This document shows positions 46,142 through 55,987 of a stretch of DNA of 64,000 nucleotides, one piece after another. Origin of the DNA: Ophiobolus disseminans (taxonomy: Eukaryota > Ascomycota > Dothideomycetes > Pleosporales > Phaeosphaeriaceae); contig MU006220.1 in the NCBI GenBank assembly GCA_010093685.1, positions 341,502 to 405,501 on the forward strand, read 5' to 3'. Both the position numbers and the translations under genes were made by a program. Under the pieces are notes generated by a model. It did not search any database. It was not told the origin of the DNA and worked only from the letters and a program-made list of their open reading frames with translations. Position 1 is the stretch's first letter; each line of letters opens with the position of its first letter.

Positions 46142-47291
46142 ATATCACTCCCTCCCACAAGGCTGTAATCCTCGTCGCAGGCACACACCCCAAGGCACTT
46201 GCAGGCATCTATGCCGCCAGCCTGATGCCCTCGTCTCGCACGCCCAAACCCACACGACTCGAAATCCGAACCATCATGATACCAACTTCGCTTCTCCACA
46301 TACCTTGACTGCGAAAAAGAAGACGTCGTGGTGCAGCCCTCCTTTTCCCAGCTCCCAGCCTCCCATTATCAAGCAAACATCCCCGCCCCCAAACCACAAG
46401 ACCCACCCACATCTCAACAACACCCAGCCCCTCAGCCTCGTCTAACCCCGTCTTACCCCATACCCACAACAAAAACGATCACCAACAAGGATAACCCACA
46501 TCATACCTAACTACAATCCCGTCAGCCTTCCCATCCCTGCACACGTACCCCAGAACCCAAGCCCACGGAGCCGAGAAACGCATGTCAGCATCAGATTGGC
46601 CAGAGGCTGGCTGGTGCGGCGACGTTTAACTGCACTTCATTCCTTGCTCTTTCTGCGTGTACAAGCGATTGATCTTTCGTGATGTAGCTTGATAACGTTG
46701 TGGACGGACGGTGGTGATGATGCGCTTGTTGTCACACTTCGTTCCCGACCCCCCTGTACGGTAAGCGCGCAAACCCGCGGCGCTGGTGTCACGGTCGCAC
46801 CGCGTGTGATGGTCGACGTGTTCCTGGCGACAGCTTCACGACAGCGCATTGTTACTTCGCATCGACTGCGCGTTGTACGAACGACGATATCTCGAGTCAA
46901 TAGCGCAGTGTCACGTTGGGCGAAAGCTTCATGGTCTCACGTTACACGGTCAACGACAGTGGGTCACAAGACATCGGAAGAGCGAGTGTAGGGTAAGTAT
47001 TATCATTTTGCTATCTACCAGCGCCAATGCTAGGAAGTCCGTTCCGTTCCCATTCCCATGTCGGGGTATCAAAGCGCTTGCAATTAAAGACGTCTCCGCA
47101 TGATTCGTAAACTTCATGCCATCCCATGATCCGAAAGAAGAGAGAGACACGCAACTGGATCGAACACACCATCGCGTACCAATCCAGCGTCACCAGCAAC
47201 CAAAGTATCCAAGGCCTCCTCATGTCACCACGCCTCCATTATACACATTACTCCGTCGAGCGAGGACCTAGGCTTAGACGATGAGATGCAT
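46142..47291. other. Intergenic, nothing convincing
   Basis: Open frames on both strands (for example 46209-46472 minus, 46689-46991 plus) have biased composition and no domains. No element or RNA gene recognised. Confidence 0.45.
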
Positions 47292-48135
47292 TTATAGGAG
47301 GAGCATGGCGACGAGACCGGCACCAGCGAGGACGGGAAGACCAGTCTGCATGGGGGCGGCAGCACCGGGAACAGCGCTGGAGGCAGCAGAAGCGGCAGCG
47401 CTGGTGGCGGACTGGATGCGCGAGCCGAGAGAGTTGGTAGCAGAGGCCAAGGCGCCGCTGGCGTTGGAGCTGGGATACTGTTAGAGCGAGTTGTAATGAT
47501 CGATTGAAGTGCACTTACGCAATGGATGCGGCGACAGACGAGGCGGATGCGGCCGCGCCCGAGGCAGCAGAGCTAGCGGAAGCAACAGCGCCAGAGACGG
47601 CACTGCTGGCAGAGGCAGCGGCACCTGAAGCTGCGGAGCTGGCAGAGGCGACGGCACCGGAAGCCTGGCTGGCGAGCGAAGCGGTGACCGAAGCAGCGGC
47701 GGAGGCAGCAGCACCAGTGGCCGACTGCAGAGCGCCGGTCAGGATGGGGATGGCAGCAAGAGTGCTAGCGCCAGGGGCAGCTGGAATGAGTGAGTGAATG
47801 TTCAAGTTTGCAATGGAGGAGTCACATACAGGCACACTGAGCCGCGGCGAACGCAACGGCGGCGGCAGAGTCCGCAGCGGAGCAAGCTTGGCGAGAGCAG
47901 TCACGAATACCGTAGGCGTAGTTGCTCTTGGTGCAGAGGCAGGCGGTGTCACTAGCACTGCAAGAGAACTCTGGCGTGGCGGCAATCTTAGACATGTTGT
48001 CGACGCACATTTGCTGTGCCAGTTAGTGACGGTCCCTCGAAAGAGCTCATTGATGGGGGGTCTACTTACAGCGCATTGGCTAAGACCCTGGGCGGCAACG
48101 GCACCAGCAAGGGCGAGGATAGCGAAGGACTTCAT
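47292..48135 (-). CDS. CFEM-domain GPI-anchored secreted protein
   Basis: Exons 48070-48135, 47830-48013, 47519-47780 and 47292-47469 give 229 aa (introns 56, 49 and 49 bases). An N-terminal signal peptide (MKSFAILALAGAVAAQ) is followed at once by a CFEM domain with eight cysteines in the order QCA, QMC, FSCS, TACLC, RDCS, QAC, QCA. Next comes a long Ala/Ser-rich spacer with internal repeats, and a hydrophobic C-terminus (GLPVLAGAGLVAMLLL) fitting a GPI anchor signal. CFEM proteins sit in the cell wall or membrane and in several fungi bind haem or act in host interaction. The last intron has two possible acceptors 8 bases apart (CTAACAG and TATCCCAG). Only the second restores the frame leading to the GPI tail, so I use it. 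Confidence 0.87.
47525..47690 (-). repeat. Ala/Ser codon repeat in the CFEM protein
   Basis: Tandem near-repeats of a roughly 20-codon unit (VASASSAASGAAASASSAV) in exon 3, built from GCC/GCT/TCT/TCC codons. They form the O-glycosylation-prone stalk between the CFEM domain and the membrane anchor. Such tracts vary in length between strains in other fungi. Confidence 0.7.
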
Positions 48136-49004
48136 TCTGGCGGTGGGTGAAGAAGATGTTCGGCTAGAAGCTGGATAGGATAGAGGCTTGAGAGGCTGAG
48201 GTCGAGTTGGTGGACTGGTTGAGGATGCTGGGTGAGTGAATTGAATCGAAGGAAGGCCTCGAGGTTTTATGCTTTGTGGGTGTGCAAACAGAGGGCGAGG
48301 GCCCGTGGCTGGAGGAGCGTCGCTGGAGGGCAATTACCTGTTTAGCGCGTCGTCACGGCGCAAACAAGAGGCTGGTGCGAGCGCTCCTGCCCAGATTTCT
48401 CAAAAAGAGGCCGGGATGCGCTCCGTTAGCCAGGGGTCCGCCGCGCCCTGATTGGCGCATGAACGGACTAGCACACACTAGGCCATGGCGTCCCGCGAAA
48501 CCCACTTTCCCACCTCTCTATGATGTAGCCACAATGGGTCGCTATCCGAGCCGCATGCATGTACAACACCAAGCTTCTGCACACCGACCAGCCGTCGTCG
48601 TAGTAACGCACCACCTGTCGTCATGGCCGCCCGGTCTTGCTTTCACACTCGCACAAAGCATGCTAGACCCGTGCAACGCGAGACAATTTCTCTTCGCGCT
48701 GGCACGACTCTCTGCCGCGGTAAAAGACGTAGATTAGTCAAATTAGTCAAATCTTGTTTGCACCAAGGACCGCCTGAGGCTGTCACGTCCGCGTAGCGTC
48801 GTCCTCTTTGCGACGACTAGGGCCTCCGTGCGCTGGCCAGCAGAAGCCATTCATTTCGTTTCCCAGCCCAACATTGAGATTCCTGCAAGTTTCAACCCCG
48901 CGCCCGCTCGCAGATCGATCGGGTTCCAGAACCCATCCATGCCACGTCTTCTGCCTATCAGCTGCTGCGCACACTCAACACCATGCACTCTCCTGTGGCT
49001 GTGG
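48136..49004. other. Intergenic, CFEM promoter side
   Basis: Upstream of the CFEM gene and downstream of the TrpE stop codon at 49005. The open frame continuing upstream of the CFEM ATG on the minus strand (to 48333) has no signal-like start and is taken as leader. Nothing else recognised. Confidence 0.5.
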
Positions 49005-51071
49005 TTACCCAGCCACGAGCGAGATACGTGGCTTTGCATCTCCCTTTAGCAAAGTCGCCTCCTCACCCTCGCTCTCGCCGTCTTCTTGCTCGGCTAGGTG
49101 CTTCTCCTCAGCTGAGGTGATGCAGTGCGTGTTCGCTCCTGGGCAACAGGCGGTCAGTCCATCGTTCGCCCAGCCGGTGGAATTAATTGAAGCGAGAGAT
49201 AAACGCACCTAGTTTATTGATCGTCTCCATCCACTCATCGTATGGATCAGAGTCGAAAACGATCCCGCCCTGGCCAATTGTTAGCAGCGGATCAAAAAGC
49301 AACCTTCGCTCCACTTACCCCTGCCTGGAGATATGCGATACCATCTTTGACAAGCATGGTCCGTAGCGCAATGCACGTCTGAGTCGGTCAGCCACATGTA
49401 AGACTCGAAGCAGTTACTGCACTCACGTCCATTGCGCCCTCGATCTCCTTGTTGCCATCCACATTGCTGTAGCCAAAGTAGCCGACGGCACCTGCATACA
49501 CACCGCGCTTCTCCCGCTCGAGCTCTGCAATTAGTTCCATTGCGCGCACCTTTGGCGCTCCACTCACAGTCCCTATCCCATCGTGAGCGCGACTCGAATC
49601 AAAGCCGTTGAAGCGCGTGACGTACCTGCAGGAAAGATGGAGCGGAAAGCATCGAATCGCGTCTTGCCAGGTCGCAGCACCCCTGACACCTCTGAAACCA
49701 GGTGCTGGACGTGTGAAAACTGGACCTGTTAGCACATGTGCATTGATTCGACCTCGTATACCAATCTTGACATTGACGGAAATCATACCTTCTGCACGAC
49801 CATGAGTTTGTCCACTCGTGTAGTCAGTGGGTCACACACGCGATTTACGTCATTCCGTGCCAGGTCCACCAGCATAACCTAATTTCCATGTAAGCCTCAT
49901 CCTTGATTGCGGCATTCAAGTACTCACATGCTCGGCCCGGTCCTTGAGTGAATTCAACAACTCATCAGCCAACGCTGCGTCTTCCTTCAGTGTTTTTCCT
50001 CTTTTGACGGTGCCGGCGATGGGATGCGTTATGATCCTGCCTTGCTCTTCTTTCACGAGTAGCTCTGGACTTGCACCGACAATCTGGAAGTCTTCGCAGT
50101 CTACAAAGAACAGGTACGGCGAGGGGTTGACGTTTCGCAAATTCCTGTACACGTTGAACGGGTGTAACGAGGTCGGTCTTGCAAATCGTTGTGACGGTAC
50201 TGCCTGAATGATGTCACCCACGTTGATGTGCTCCTTGAGTTTCTTGACGTGGCTTTCGTACCCGTCCTGGCCAATGTTGGACGTGTACTCGTTTCCAAGC
50301 TTGATCGGTCCCTGCTCAGGCATGGGTGTGTGTTTGCTCTTGAGAATCTTGACATATCGCTTCAGCGTGGTTTTGGCTTCTTCATACGCTTCTTCCAGCT
50401 GATCGAGACTCTCAGGAACCTTGACGTATGTGATGATCTTGACGACCTGCGCAAAGTGGTCCAGTGCGACGAGCGTGTCAAAGAGCATGAAGAAGCTTTC
50501 TGGCACCCCGAGTATATCCTTCATGTCGTCTCGCCGTGTCTTGGGCTCGAAGTACTTGACGCAGTCGTAGCCGACGTATCCGACCGCACCACCGGCCATG
50601 GGAGGGAGTTGTATCGAGGGTATTGTGGCGACTCGGCTCTTTGCGAGTTCCTTCTCGAGGCCGGGCAGGGGGTCCGTCCCCTCGCCATGGCCGGGCCCGG
50701 TCTTGATGACCTTTCGAGGGTCTGTGCCGACAAAGCTGTACCTTCCTATGGTCTCCGATGTGGCAGCGCTCTCGAACAAGAACCCCAGCTTCGATTCCGA
50801 CCTGCCGAGCACAGATCAGTCTCCCGTCCCGCTGAAGCGCGGATGAGTCACGCACTCACTTTGCGGAAACCTTGAGGTATATGCTCGAGGGCGTCAGGAA
50901 CTCGGCGGGTATCGAGGAGAAGACGGGGACGAGGTTCGGCGGGTGTGGAGAATTGACTGCGGCTGCCAGAACTTCTCGTACGGTGTCGAGCGAGGGCTGA
51001 ACAACTATCTGTGTCGCATGCTCAGTTTCGGACGCTCGGCTGGAATTTTGGGGGCCTACCTGTGGCGCCAT
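49005..51071 (-). CDS. trpE: Anthranilate synthase component I
   Basis: Nine exons: 51060-51071, 50860-51008, 49928-50801, 49789-49878, 49626-49725, 49427-49572, 49319-49378, 49209-49269 and 49005-49138, all with GT..AG introns of 48-70 bases, giving 541 aa. It catalyses chorismate plus glutamine (with the amidotransferase subunit) to anthranilate, the first step of tryptophan synthesis. Hallmarks: an N-terminal Trp-binding element (LLESAA-type, here FLFESAATSETIGRYSF), DIIQAVPSQRF, PSPYLFFVDCEDFQIVGASPE, ITHPIAGTVKRG, LVDLARNDVNRVC, RFDAFRSIFPAGTVSGAPKV, and AGGGIVFDSDPYDEW. The active-site regions of the chorismate-binding fold are all present. The first exon is only 12 bases (Met-Ala-Pro-Gln). 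Intron 1 is 51 bases and stop-free, so a 558-aa read-through form cannot be excluded. Confidence 0.94.
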
Positions 51072-51494
51072 GATCTCTCTACCCAGCTGTTCCAAACGAA
51101 GACTTTTGCAGCAAAAAGAATTGATGACAGAGCAGAACAGAGAATTGGCGTTGAAGCCAGAATTGTAGATTGTCCAGCCAATCGGACTCTGCAAGGCTGC
51201 TGCCGTCCCTGGCAGCTCTTTCCGATTTCCCACAGCTGCCCCGCCTTAGTCAGAGGCTCAGAGCTGCACATGCACCAACCCCCTCCGCGCTAGAAACGCC
51301 ATGGTGTGCACGCACGTCACGGACCGCCGACCGACTTTTGCGCCGTCGCATCGCTCTCCCGCCGCATCGCCCGAGGTCTACCGTCACCGCATCGCATCTT
51401 TTGGAGCGACGTATCTCTATCGGCAACGCAGTCTTGCGCAACACACTTTGGATGCTAGGGGAGGATGTGGCAGACGCGCAGATACGACAGCGCA
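51072..51494. promoter_or_regulatory. Divergent promoter, trpE/hypothetical gene
   Basis: A 423-base region between two divergent genes. The overlapping ORFs are short and lack domains. I looked for a GCN4/CPC1 site: no perfect TGACTCA is seen near the trpE ATG (the TGACTCATC at about 50843-50851 on the minus strand lies inside trpE intron 2). Confidence 0.4.
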
Positions 51495-52643
51495 ATGGAT
51501 TCACCGCTCCCAATCGCGCAACCGTGGACACCACCTGACATGGAAATGGAGTCCAGTCCGCGCTCGGATTACTTCTCAGACCCCTACAGACCCCCGTCTA
51601 CGTATTCATTGCGTGTCGAGAACCGCTGGATGCAGCCTACTAGCCGGCCAGAAACGCCTGCGCAGATGCACGCACGCTGCGATACACCTCCAGGCACCCA
51701 CGACCGTACCCGGCCCAAGGCGGCTACGAGGTTGACTGAGCCTGTGCCATACACCCCGAAGAGGAGCCTCAGCTATGGTAACCCACATGTGAATGGGGCA
51801 CTGCGATACCCATACACACCAGACAGCTCGCGCATACTGAGGCGGAGTACCGAGCTTCCGTCTTCGCCGACACCCTGGGACGAATACTCTGAGCACTCAT
51901 CGTCGCCGGTGCAGGATGCGCTCTCGTCATGCCTTGCGCATTTCGAGAACCTGATCCAGTCGCAGCAGCCTGACGAGGACCAGATGGAGTACATTGTGGG
52001 ACAGTTTGAGGCAATGACCTCGTTCCTCTCTGCGCCCGACGCGCAGACGAGGAAGACGGACGACCATCTCTTCTCGGAACCATCTCCTGGCGCTGGACTG
52101 GGCATCATCGACGATGAGGATGGCGGCATGGCTAAGCCCGACTACATCTCGAAGCATGCGCACGAGGCTTATGTGGCTCAGGTTGGAGCTTATATTGAAG
52201 GTGTCAAGAGGTACATCGAGGACCTGAAGATGCGCTTAGATGAAGTGAAGATGCTGAACGGCATTCAACTGGACGTCATCAACGACCTGCGCCGGCAGAT
52301 GAAGGCAGTGCGCCAGAGCATGCGAAGTTCATTGGACATGAGAGACGATGTGAATATGGTGGAAGAAGAGTTGGAGAGGCTTGCAAACGAGGATTGTAAG
52401 AACCCGGACAAACCACAGAAGGAGTTTGGTTTGGACAGCTGGGCGACGTTAGTTGAAGGCAACGGCAGCCTCGCACGGTCTGAGCTCCTGGAGAAGCCCG
52501 ACGAACCTTTGAAGGAAGCCGAGGACGCACCCGGACCACGATACAGAAAGATCACCATCATCCGCAAGCCCCAACGTCGAAGCTTTTGGGGCTCCATTGG
52601 CCAAGCTCTCGATTCCTTCGGCGACGTCCTGCGTGAGGAGTAG
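51495..52643 (+). CDS. Hypothetical protein with central coiled coil
   Basis: Single-exon ORF of 382 aa from MDSPLPIAQ (an ATG ten codons earlier, at 51465, is also possible). The first 150 residues are Pro/Ser/Thr/Arg-rich and probably disordered. A helical block around 150-190 (SSCLAHFENLIQSQQPDEDQ) and a coiled coil near 225-310 (YIEGVKRYIEDLKMRLDEVK, then RRQMKAVRQSMRSSL) form the recognisable core. The C-terminal part ends in KITIIRKPQRRSFWGSIGQA. No catalytic motif seen. Codon use and the absence of stops support a real gene; function not assigned. Confidence 0.72.
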   Translation: MDSPLPIAQPWTPPDMEMESSPRSDYFSDPYRPPSTYSLRVENRWMQPTSRPETPAQMHARCDTPPGTHDRTRPKAATRLTEPVPYTPKRSLSYGNPHVNGALRYPYTPDSSRILRRSTELPSSPTPWDEYSEHSSSPVQDALSSCLAHFENLIQSQQPDEDQMEYIVGQFEAMTSFLSAPDAQTRKTDDHLFSEPSPGAGLGIIDDEDGGMAKPDYISKHAHEAYVAQVGAYIEGVKRYIEDLKMRLDEVKMLNGIQLDVINDLRRQMKAVRQSMRSSLDMRDDVNMVEEELERLANEDCKNPDKPQKEFGLDSWATLVEGNGSLARSELLEKPDEPLKEAEDAPGPRYRKITIIRKPQRRSFWGSIGQALDSFGDVLREE

Positions 52644-53144
52644 CCATTTTTCATTTGTCATTTCCTTCAACTTTTTCGCATATCGCATCTTTGGAGGAAT
52701 TTGTATACAAGCGGAAGAGGTTGTATACATGGGCAGATCTTGACACGACATGACAGCCTGACACGGTGTTGCATAGCGAATGGCGTTACGCTCTTTTCTT
52801 TTTGAACAATGACACGTCTGCATTGGGCAGGCATAGGATACCCGCGCCACGGCGTTCTCTCGCATTGTATTCATTTTTTGTATATCGCTTTACATATACG
52901 ACGATACGGCATAGCTTCGCGATGAGCGCAGCGATCATATTGAATTGGAACTCGAGAACTTGCTCGTCCTGACAATTCAAAGATATTATACTACCCACGT
53001 GTATCAACTCTTCTCCTACTGTCTTACTTTCATCTCGCGTCTCCCAATTCTCAAAGCTTCTCATACGCGGTCAAGTCCACAAGTCCACCATCGTGCTCGG
53101 CGTCCATGCTCTGTACTCCTTCTCACACAAGGTGCATCGTCACA
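52644..53144. other. Convergent intergenic region
   Basis: Between the coiled-coil gene and the F-box ORF, probably both 3' untranslated regions. No recognised gene or element. Confidence 0.5.
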
Positions 53145-53468
53145 TCACAATCCCGTCTCCGTCTCCCCCAAACTCATCGCCCCCTCATCACCATCTCTCC
53201 CTCCAAGGACAGCCAAACACACCGCCCGCGCCGCGCCCGGATACCCCAATCTCTCCAACATAACCACGTGCTGGACGTGCATCTGGTAATCGACGTCTCT
53301 GGCACAAGTCTGAACTACTTTGCGGCGACGCGGTGCGCAGCGTAGTTGTGCGGCGTAGAGCGCGCGGCAGGAGAGGATGAGACAGGCGCGACAGCAGGGA
53401 CGCAGGTGGTCGAAAATTAGTAGGAAGATGTCGCGTGGGATGCCAAGGAGGGGTGAAGCGGGGGACAT
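53145..53468 (-). CDS. Short F-box protein
   Basis: A 107-aa ORF from MSPASPLLG. Residues 7-45 fit an F-box (LLGIPRDIFLLIFDHLRP, then ACLILSCRALYAA), the module that binds Skp1 in SCF ubiquitin ligases. The remainder (YQMHVQHVVMLERLGYPGA) is a short helix typical of small fungal F-box proteins with no repeat domain, so the substrate is unknown. A TATA-like ATATATATA lies at about 53516-53525; it is only about 20 bases from the upstream ATG at 53498, so I prefer the ATG at 53468. Confidence 0.65.
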   Translation of the reverse strand: MSPASPLLGIPRDIFLLIFDHLRPCCRACLILSCRALYAAQLRCAPRRRKVVQTCARDVDYQMHVQHVVMLERLGYPGAARAVCLAVLGGRDGDEGAMSLGETETGL

Positions 53469-53713
53469 GATAGGCTGTGTGTGCCTGATTTGCGGCATTG
53501 CGGTATGAGAGCTTTGATATATATAGATGTAGGGTGGGTGAGTCATCCTAAGCTTCTTGGTATTGTTGAAGCGAGGGAATCCTTACCACGGCGTTTACGC
53601 AGCAGAAAGTATGCGAGTCCAAACAACACATAGAAGTCAGCGATTAGGCTATTGTGACCGTGACAGAACTCAAAAGCGAATGCATATTGGTATCATGTAC
53701 ATCAATCCCCATC

Positions 53714-54698
53714 TCATTCCACGTAATCCAAACTACCCTTCCCAACCGTCGACGGCGCCGCATTCGGGCCCTTCTGCAACCTCAGCTTCTCTTCAAACTT
53801 GGCAAACTCCTGTATCGCAATCTCCTCCTCTTGGTCCAGGACCTGTTGCACGCCCTTGACCTCTTCAATGTAGTGCATCAGCATGCTTTCGATGCCGTTC
53901 TTGAGCGTGACGGTGCTTGAATCGCACGTGCGACACGCGCCGCGCAACTTTAGCAATACCTGGCCGTCGTTGAAGCCGCGGAACTCGATGTCGCCGCCGT
54001 CCTCCTGGATAGCGGGTCGAACGCGTGTTTCCAGTAGCTCTTTGATCATGCCGATGACTTCATCGTCGTTCTCGTCGTACGCTAGACTGTCTACTTCCTG
54101 GCCGCCCTGACCTTGTTCGCCGGCTTTGGCGGCGACAGTGTTTACGATGGCTTGGCCCGAGGTCATGAATTCGTTTATGATGGCGAAAACTTCGGGCTTG
54201 ATGTGCGCCCAGGGCGTTTCGGTGGCTTTGGTGACGGTGATGTAGTCTAGGCCTAGGAAGACGGATGTGACGCCGTCGATGTTGAGGAGTTGTGCGGCGA
54301 GGGGTGAGGGATGGGGAGGCGCGAGGGTGGAGCGGGGGTTTAGGTATTCGAGGAAGGGCGAAGATATCGATTCAGGGAGGACGCGCTGGTTTGGGTTGAA
54401 TTTGAGGGCCTATAGCTGTTAGCACTGTCTTGTGTCCGTCGGATAGTGCGCATACATCAGCGTTTGGTGTCGGCTCCGTCTGAATGAACATGGTCCGCCT
54501 TGTGATAGTCGTTACTACTGGCGCTGCACTTTGTGCCCATTGCTGTATTCTAGGCCTGCGTTGTAGTGGCGAAGATGTGATGGGCGCTGCGTTCTGGTGA
54601 AGGCATCTCGTGGCGACTCGTGGAGCTTTGGAGCGGAGAGAAGACGTGGCTCGTGAAAGGGTGCGCGCAGCAGCACGAGGGATCGATATTGAGGCCAT
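53714..54698 (-). CDS. NFU1: Mitochondrial iron-sulfur scaffold NFU1
   Basis: Exons 54456-54698 and 53714-54409 (46-base intron GTATGC...CTATAG) give 312 aa. An Arg/Ser/Ala-rich N-terminus (ISIPRAAARTLSRATSSLRS) fits a mitochondrial targeting peptide. It is followed by the Nfu N-terminal domain (TMFIQTEPTPNAD, ALKFNPNQRVLPE, LLNIDGVTSVFLGLDYITVT, WAHIKPEVFAII) and the NifU-like C-terminal domain (VRPAIQEDGGDIEFRGF) with the cluster-binding pair Cys240-x2-Cys243 in LRGACRTCDSS. NFU1 passes 4Fe-4S clusters to lipoate synthase and respiratory enzymes. All landmark motifs are present, so it should be functional. Confidence 0.93.
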
Positions 54699-54923
54699 AT
54701 TGTGAGGAATCTGGGTTGCGCAAGTCGAAAGAGGAGTGTGGTCGTCGCAATGTTCGTAGGTGTGAAGGATAAGTTCGGGAACTCGGCCATATGACGTCTT
54801 GCGCATTATTCAGCCGACGGATGCTAGCGTGACAAGGGTCCTTCACTCCACACTTCTCTCAATCTGCATCATCTTACGGGGCAAAACGCCTAATGCGCTC
54901 GGAAGAGTTACCTCTCACCAACT

Positions 54924-55987
54924 ATGCATTTATTCAATCTTTGCACCCTCTTTGCCATCGCTCTCTCGACTGAAACAAGCATAGGGGGCAGCCTCGAAAG
55001 TTCGTTTGCGCTTACATTCACTCCAGCTTCGATCCTCGCATCATAATTCAATGCTTCTAGTTCGGTCGAGATAACGAAATATGCTGCAAGCCTCGAATAT
55101 CAGACGCACTGCCACAACACTGTCCAGGCATATGGTTTACCAGCAAGATACTGCGCTGCCGACAAAATCACCACAACATCCATCTTCCACCGGGCTACTA
55201 GTCCCGTGACTGAGAGTCTAAACAAACAGTTAGGGCACGCTCCAGAATATGCAGCCATCTTTCTACCAGCAGTCTTCGACTTAGACCGGGTCCAAGCTAC
55301 ATCGGAGGCCTTAATCCCAGATGATAGGGTAGTATACGCCATCGACCACGCGCAATCTCGCAGGATTGCTCTTCGGGCGTTTGGCTTTCTTGAAGGTGAC
55401 TACGTTGGCTCAGTACCTACAGAAAAAGTTGACGAATTCTTCGACGTAGACTCCGAGCCACTGGTATTGGTACTAGAGTACGAGAAAGACTATCTTGGCG
55501 TCGGGATCCACATCCTTGATTGGGACGAGAAGATGCTGTTCATGGACTCAGATCCAGGACTTTGGCCTTCTTGTAGAGATCGTACGCGCGTGGTAAGCCT
55601 ACATTTTCGTCGCGGCACGTGATCAGCTAATAATGAAGCGTCCAGGGAATTGGGGAAGAAGCGTACGCAGAACGCGTAACCAAGTTTCTCAACTTCTTCA
55701 TCGATAACAAGAAATAGGAAAAACGAGAAGATATCCGAGCAATCGTGCTCTTTGGTGAAGCAAGCGATCCAGGTTTTGCAGCGCTAGGCGCTATAGCACT
55801 GAATGCTGTAGGGACAGGCACAGTAGAGTTTGTAACTGACCTCGCTCCGGCGGATGTAGTACCTCACGGCGCGGCGACGTGGGTGCGCCTTGTACAGGGG
55901 CCTCCGACGGGGTTTGTGACTTGCCCTCGGTCTGGTTGGAAGCCGGGACAGGAGACGTATGGTGAACCAGTGGATACGCCCATGTAA
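54924..55987 (+). pseudogene. Broken secreted Hsp70-like (actin-fold) gene
   Basis: From an ATG at 54924 a signal-peptide-like start (MHLFNLCTLFAIALS) leads in frame through a TAA at 55044-55046 into a long open stretch. A clean 53-base intron (55593-55645, GTAAGC...GTCCAG with CTAAT branch) then joins a second part with a TAG at 55715-55717. It ends at 55987. The protein resembles the C-terminal half of the fungal Hsp70-like ATPase group: EYAAIFLPAVFDLD, PLVLVLEYEKDYLG, EDIRAIVLFGEASDPG and PADVVPHGAATWVRL. The N-terminal phosphate-binding lobe is not seen. Both stops could come from Gln codons by C-to-T change. The first could instead lie in a 57-base intron with a poor donor (GTTTGC); the second sits inside a conserved helix and looks like true damage. 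Confidence 0.6.

Noticed and set aside
47798..48178. 126-aa plus-strand ORF across the CFEM gene
   Set aside because: Antisense to the eight-cysteine CFEM exon; the minus-strand gene has a signal peptide, domain and anchor.
48276..48737. 153-aa plus-strand ORF upstream of the CFEM gene
   Set aside because: No recognisable domain and it lies in the probable promoter; coding character is weak.
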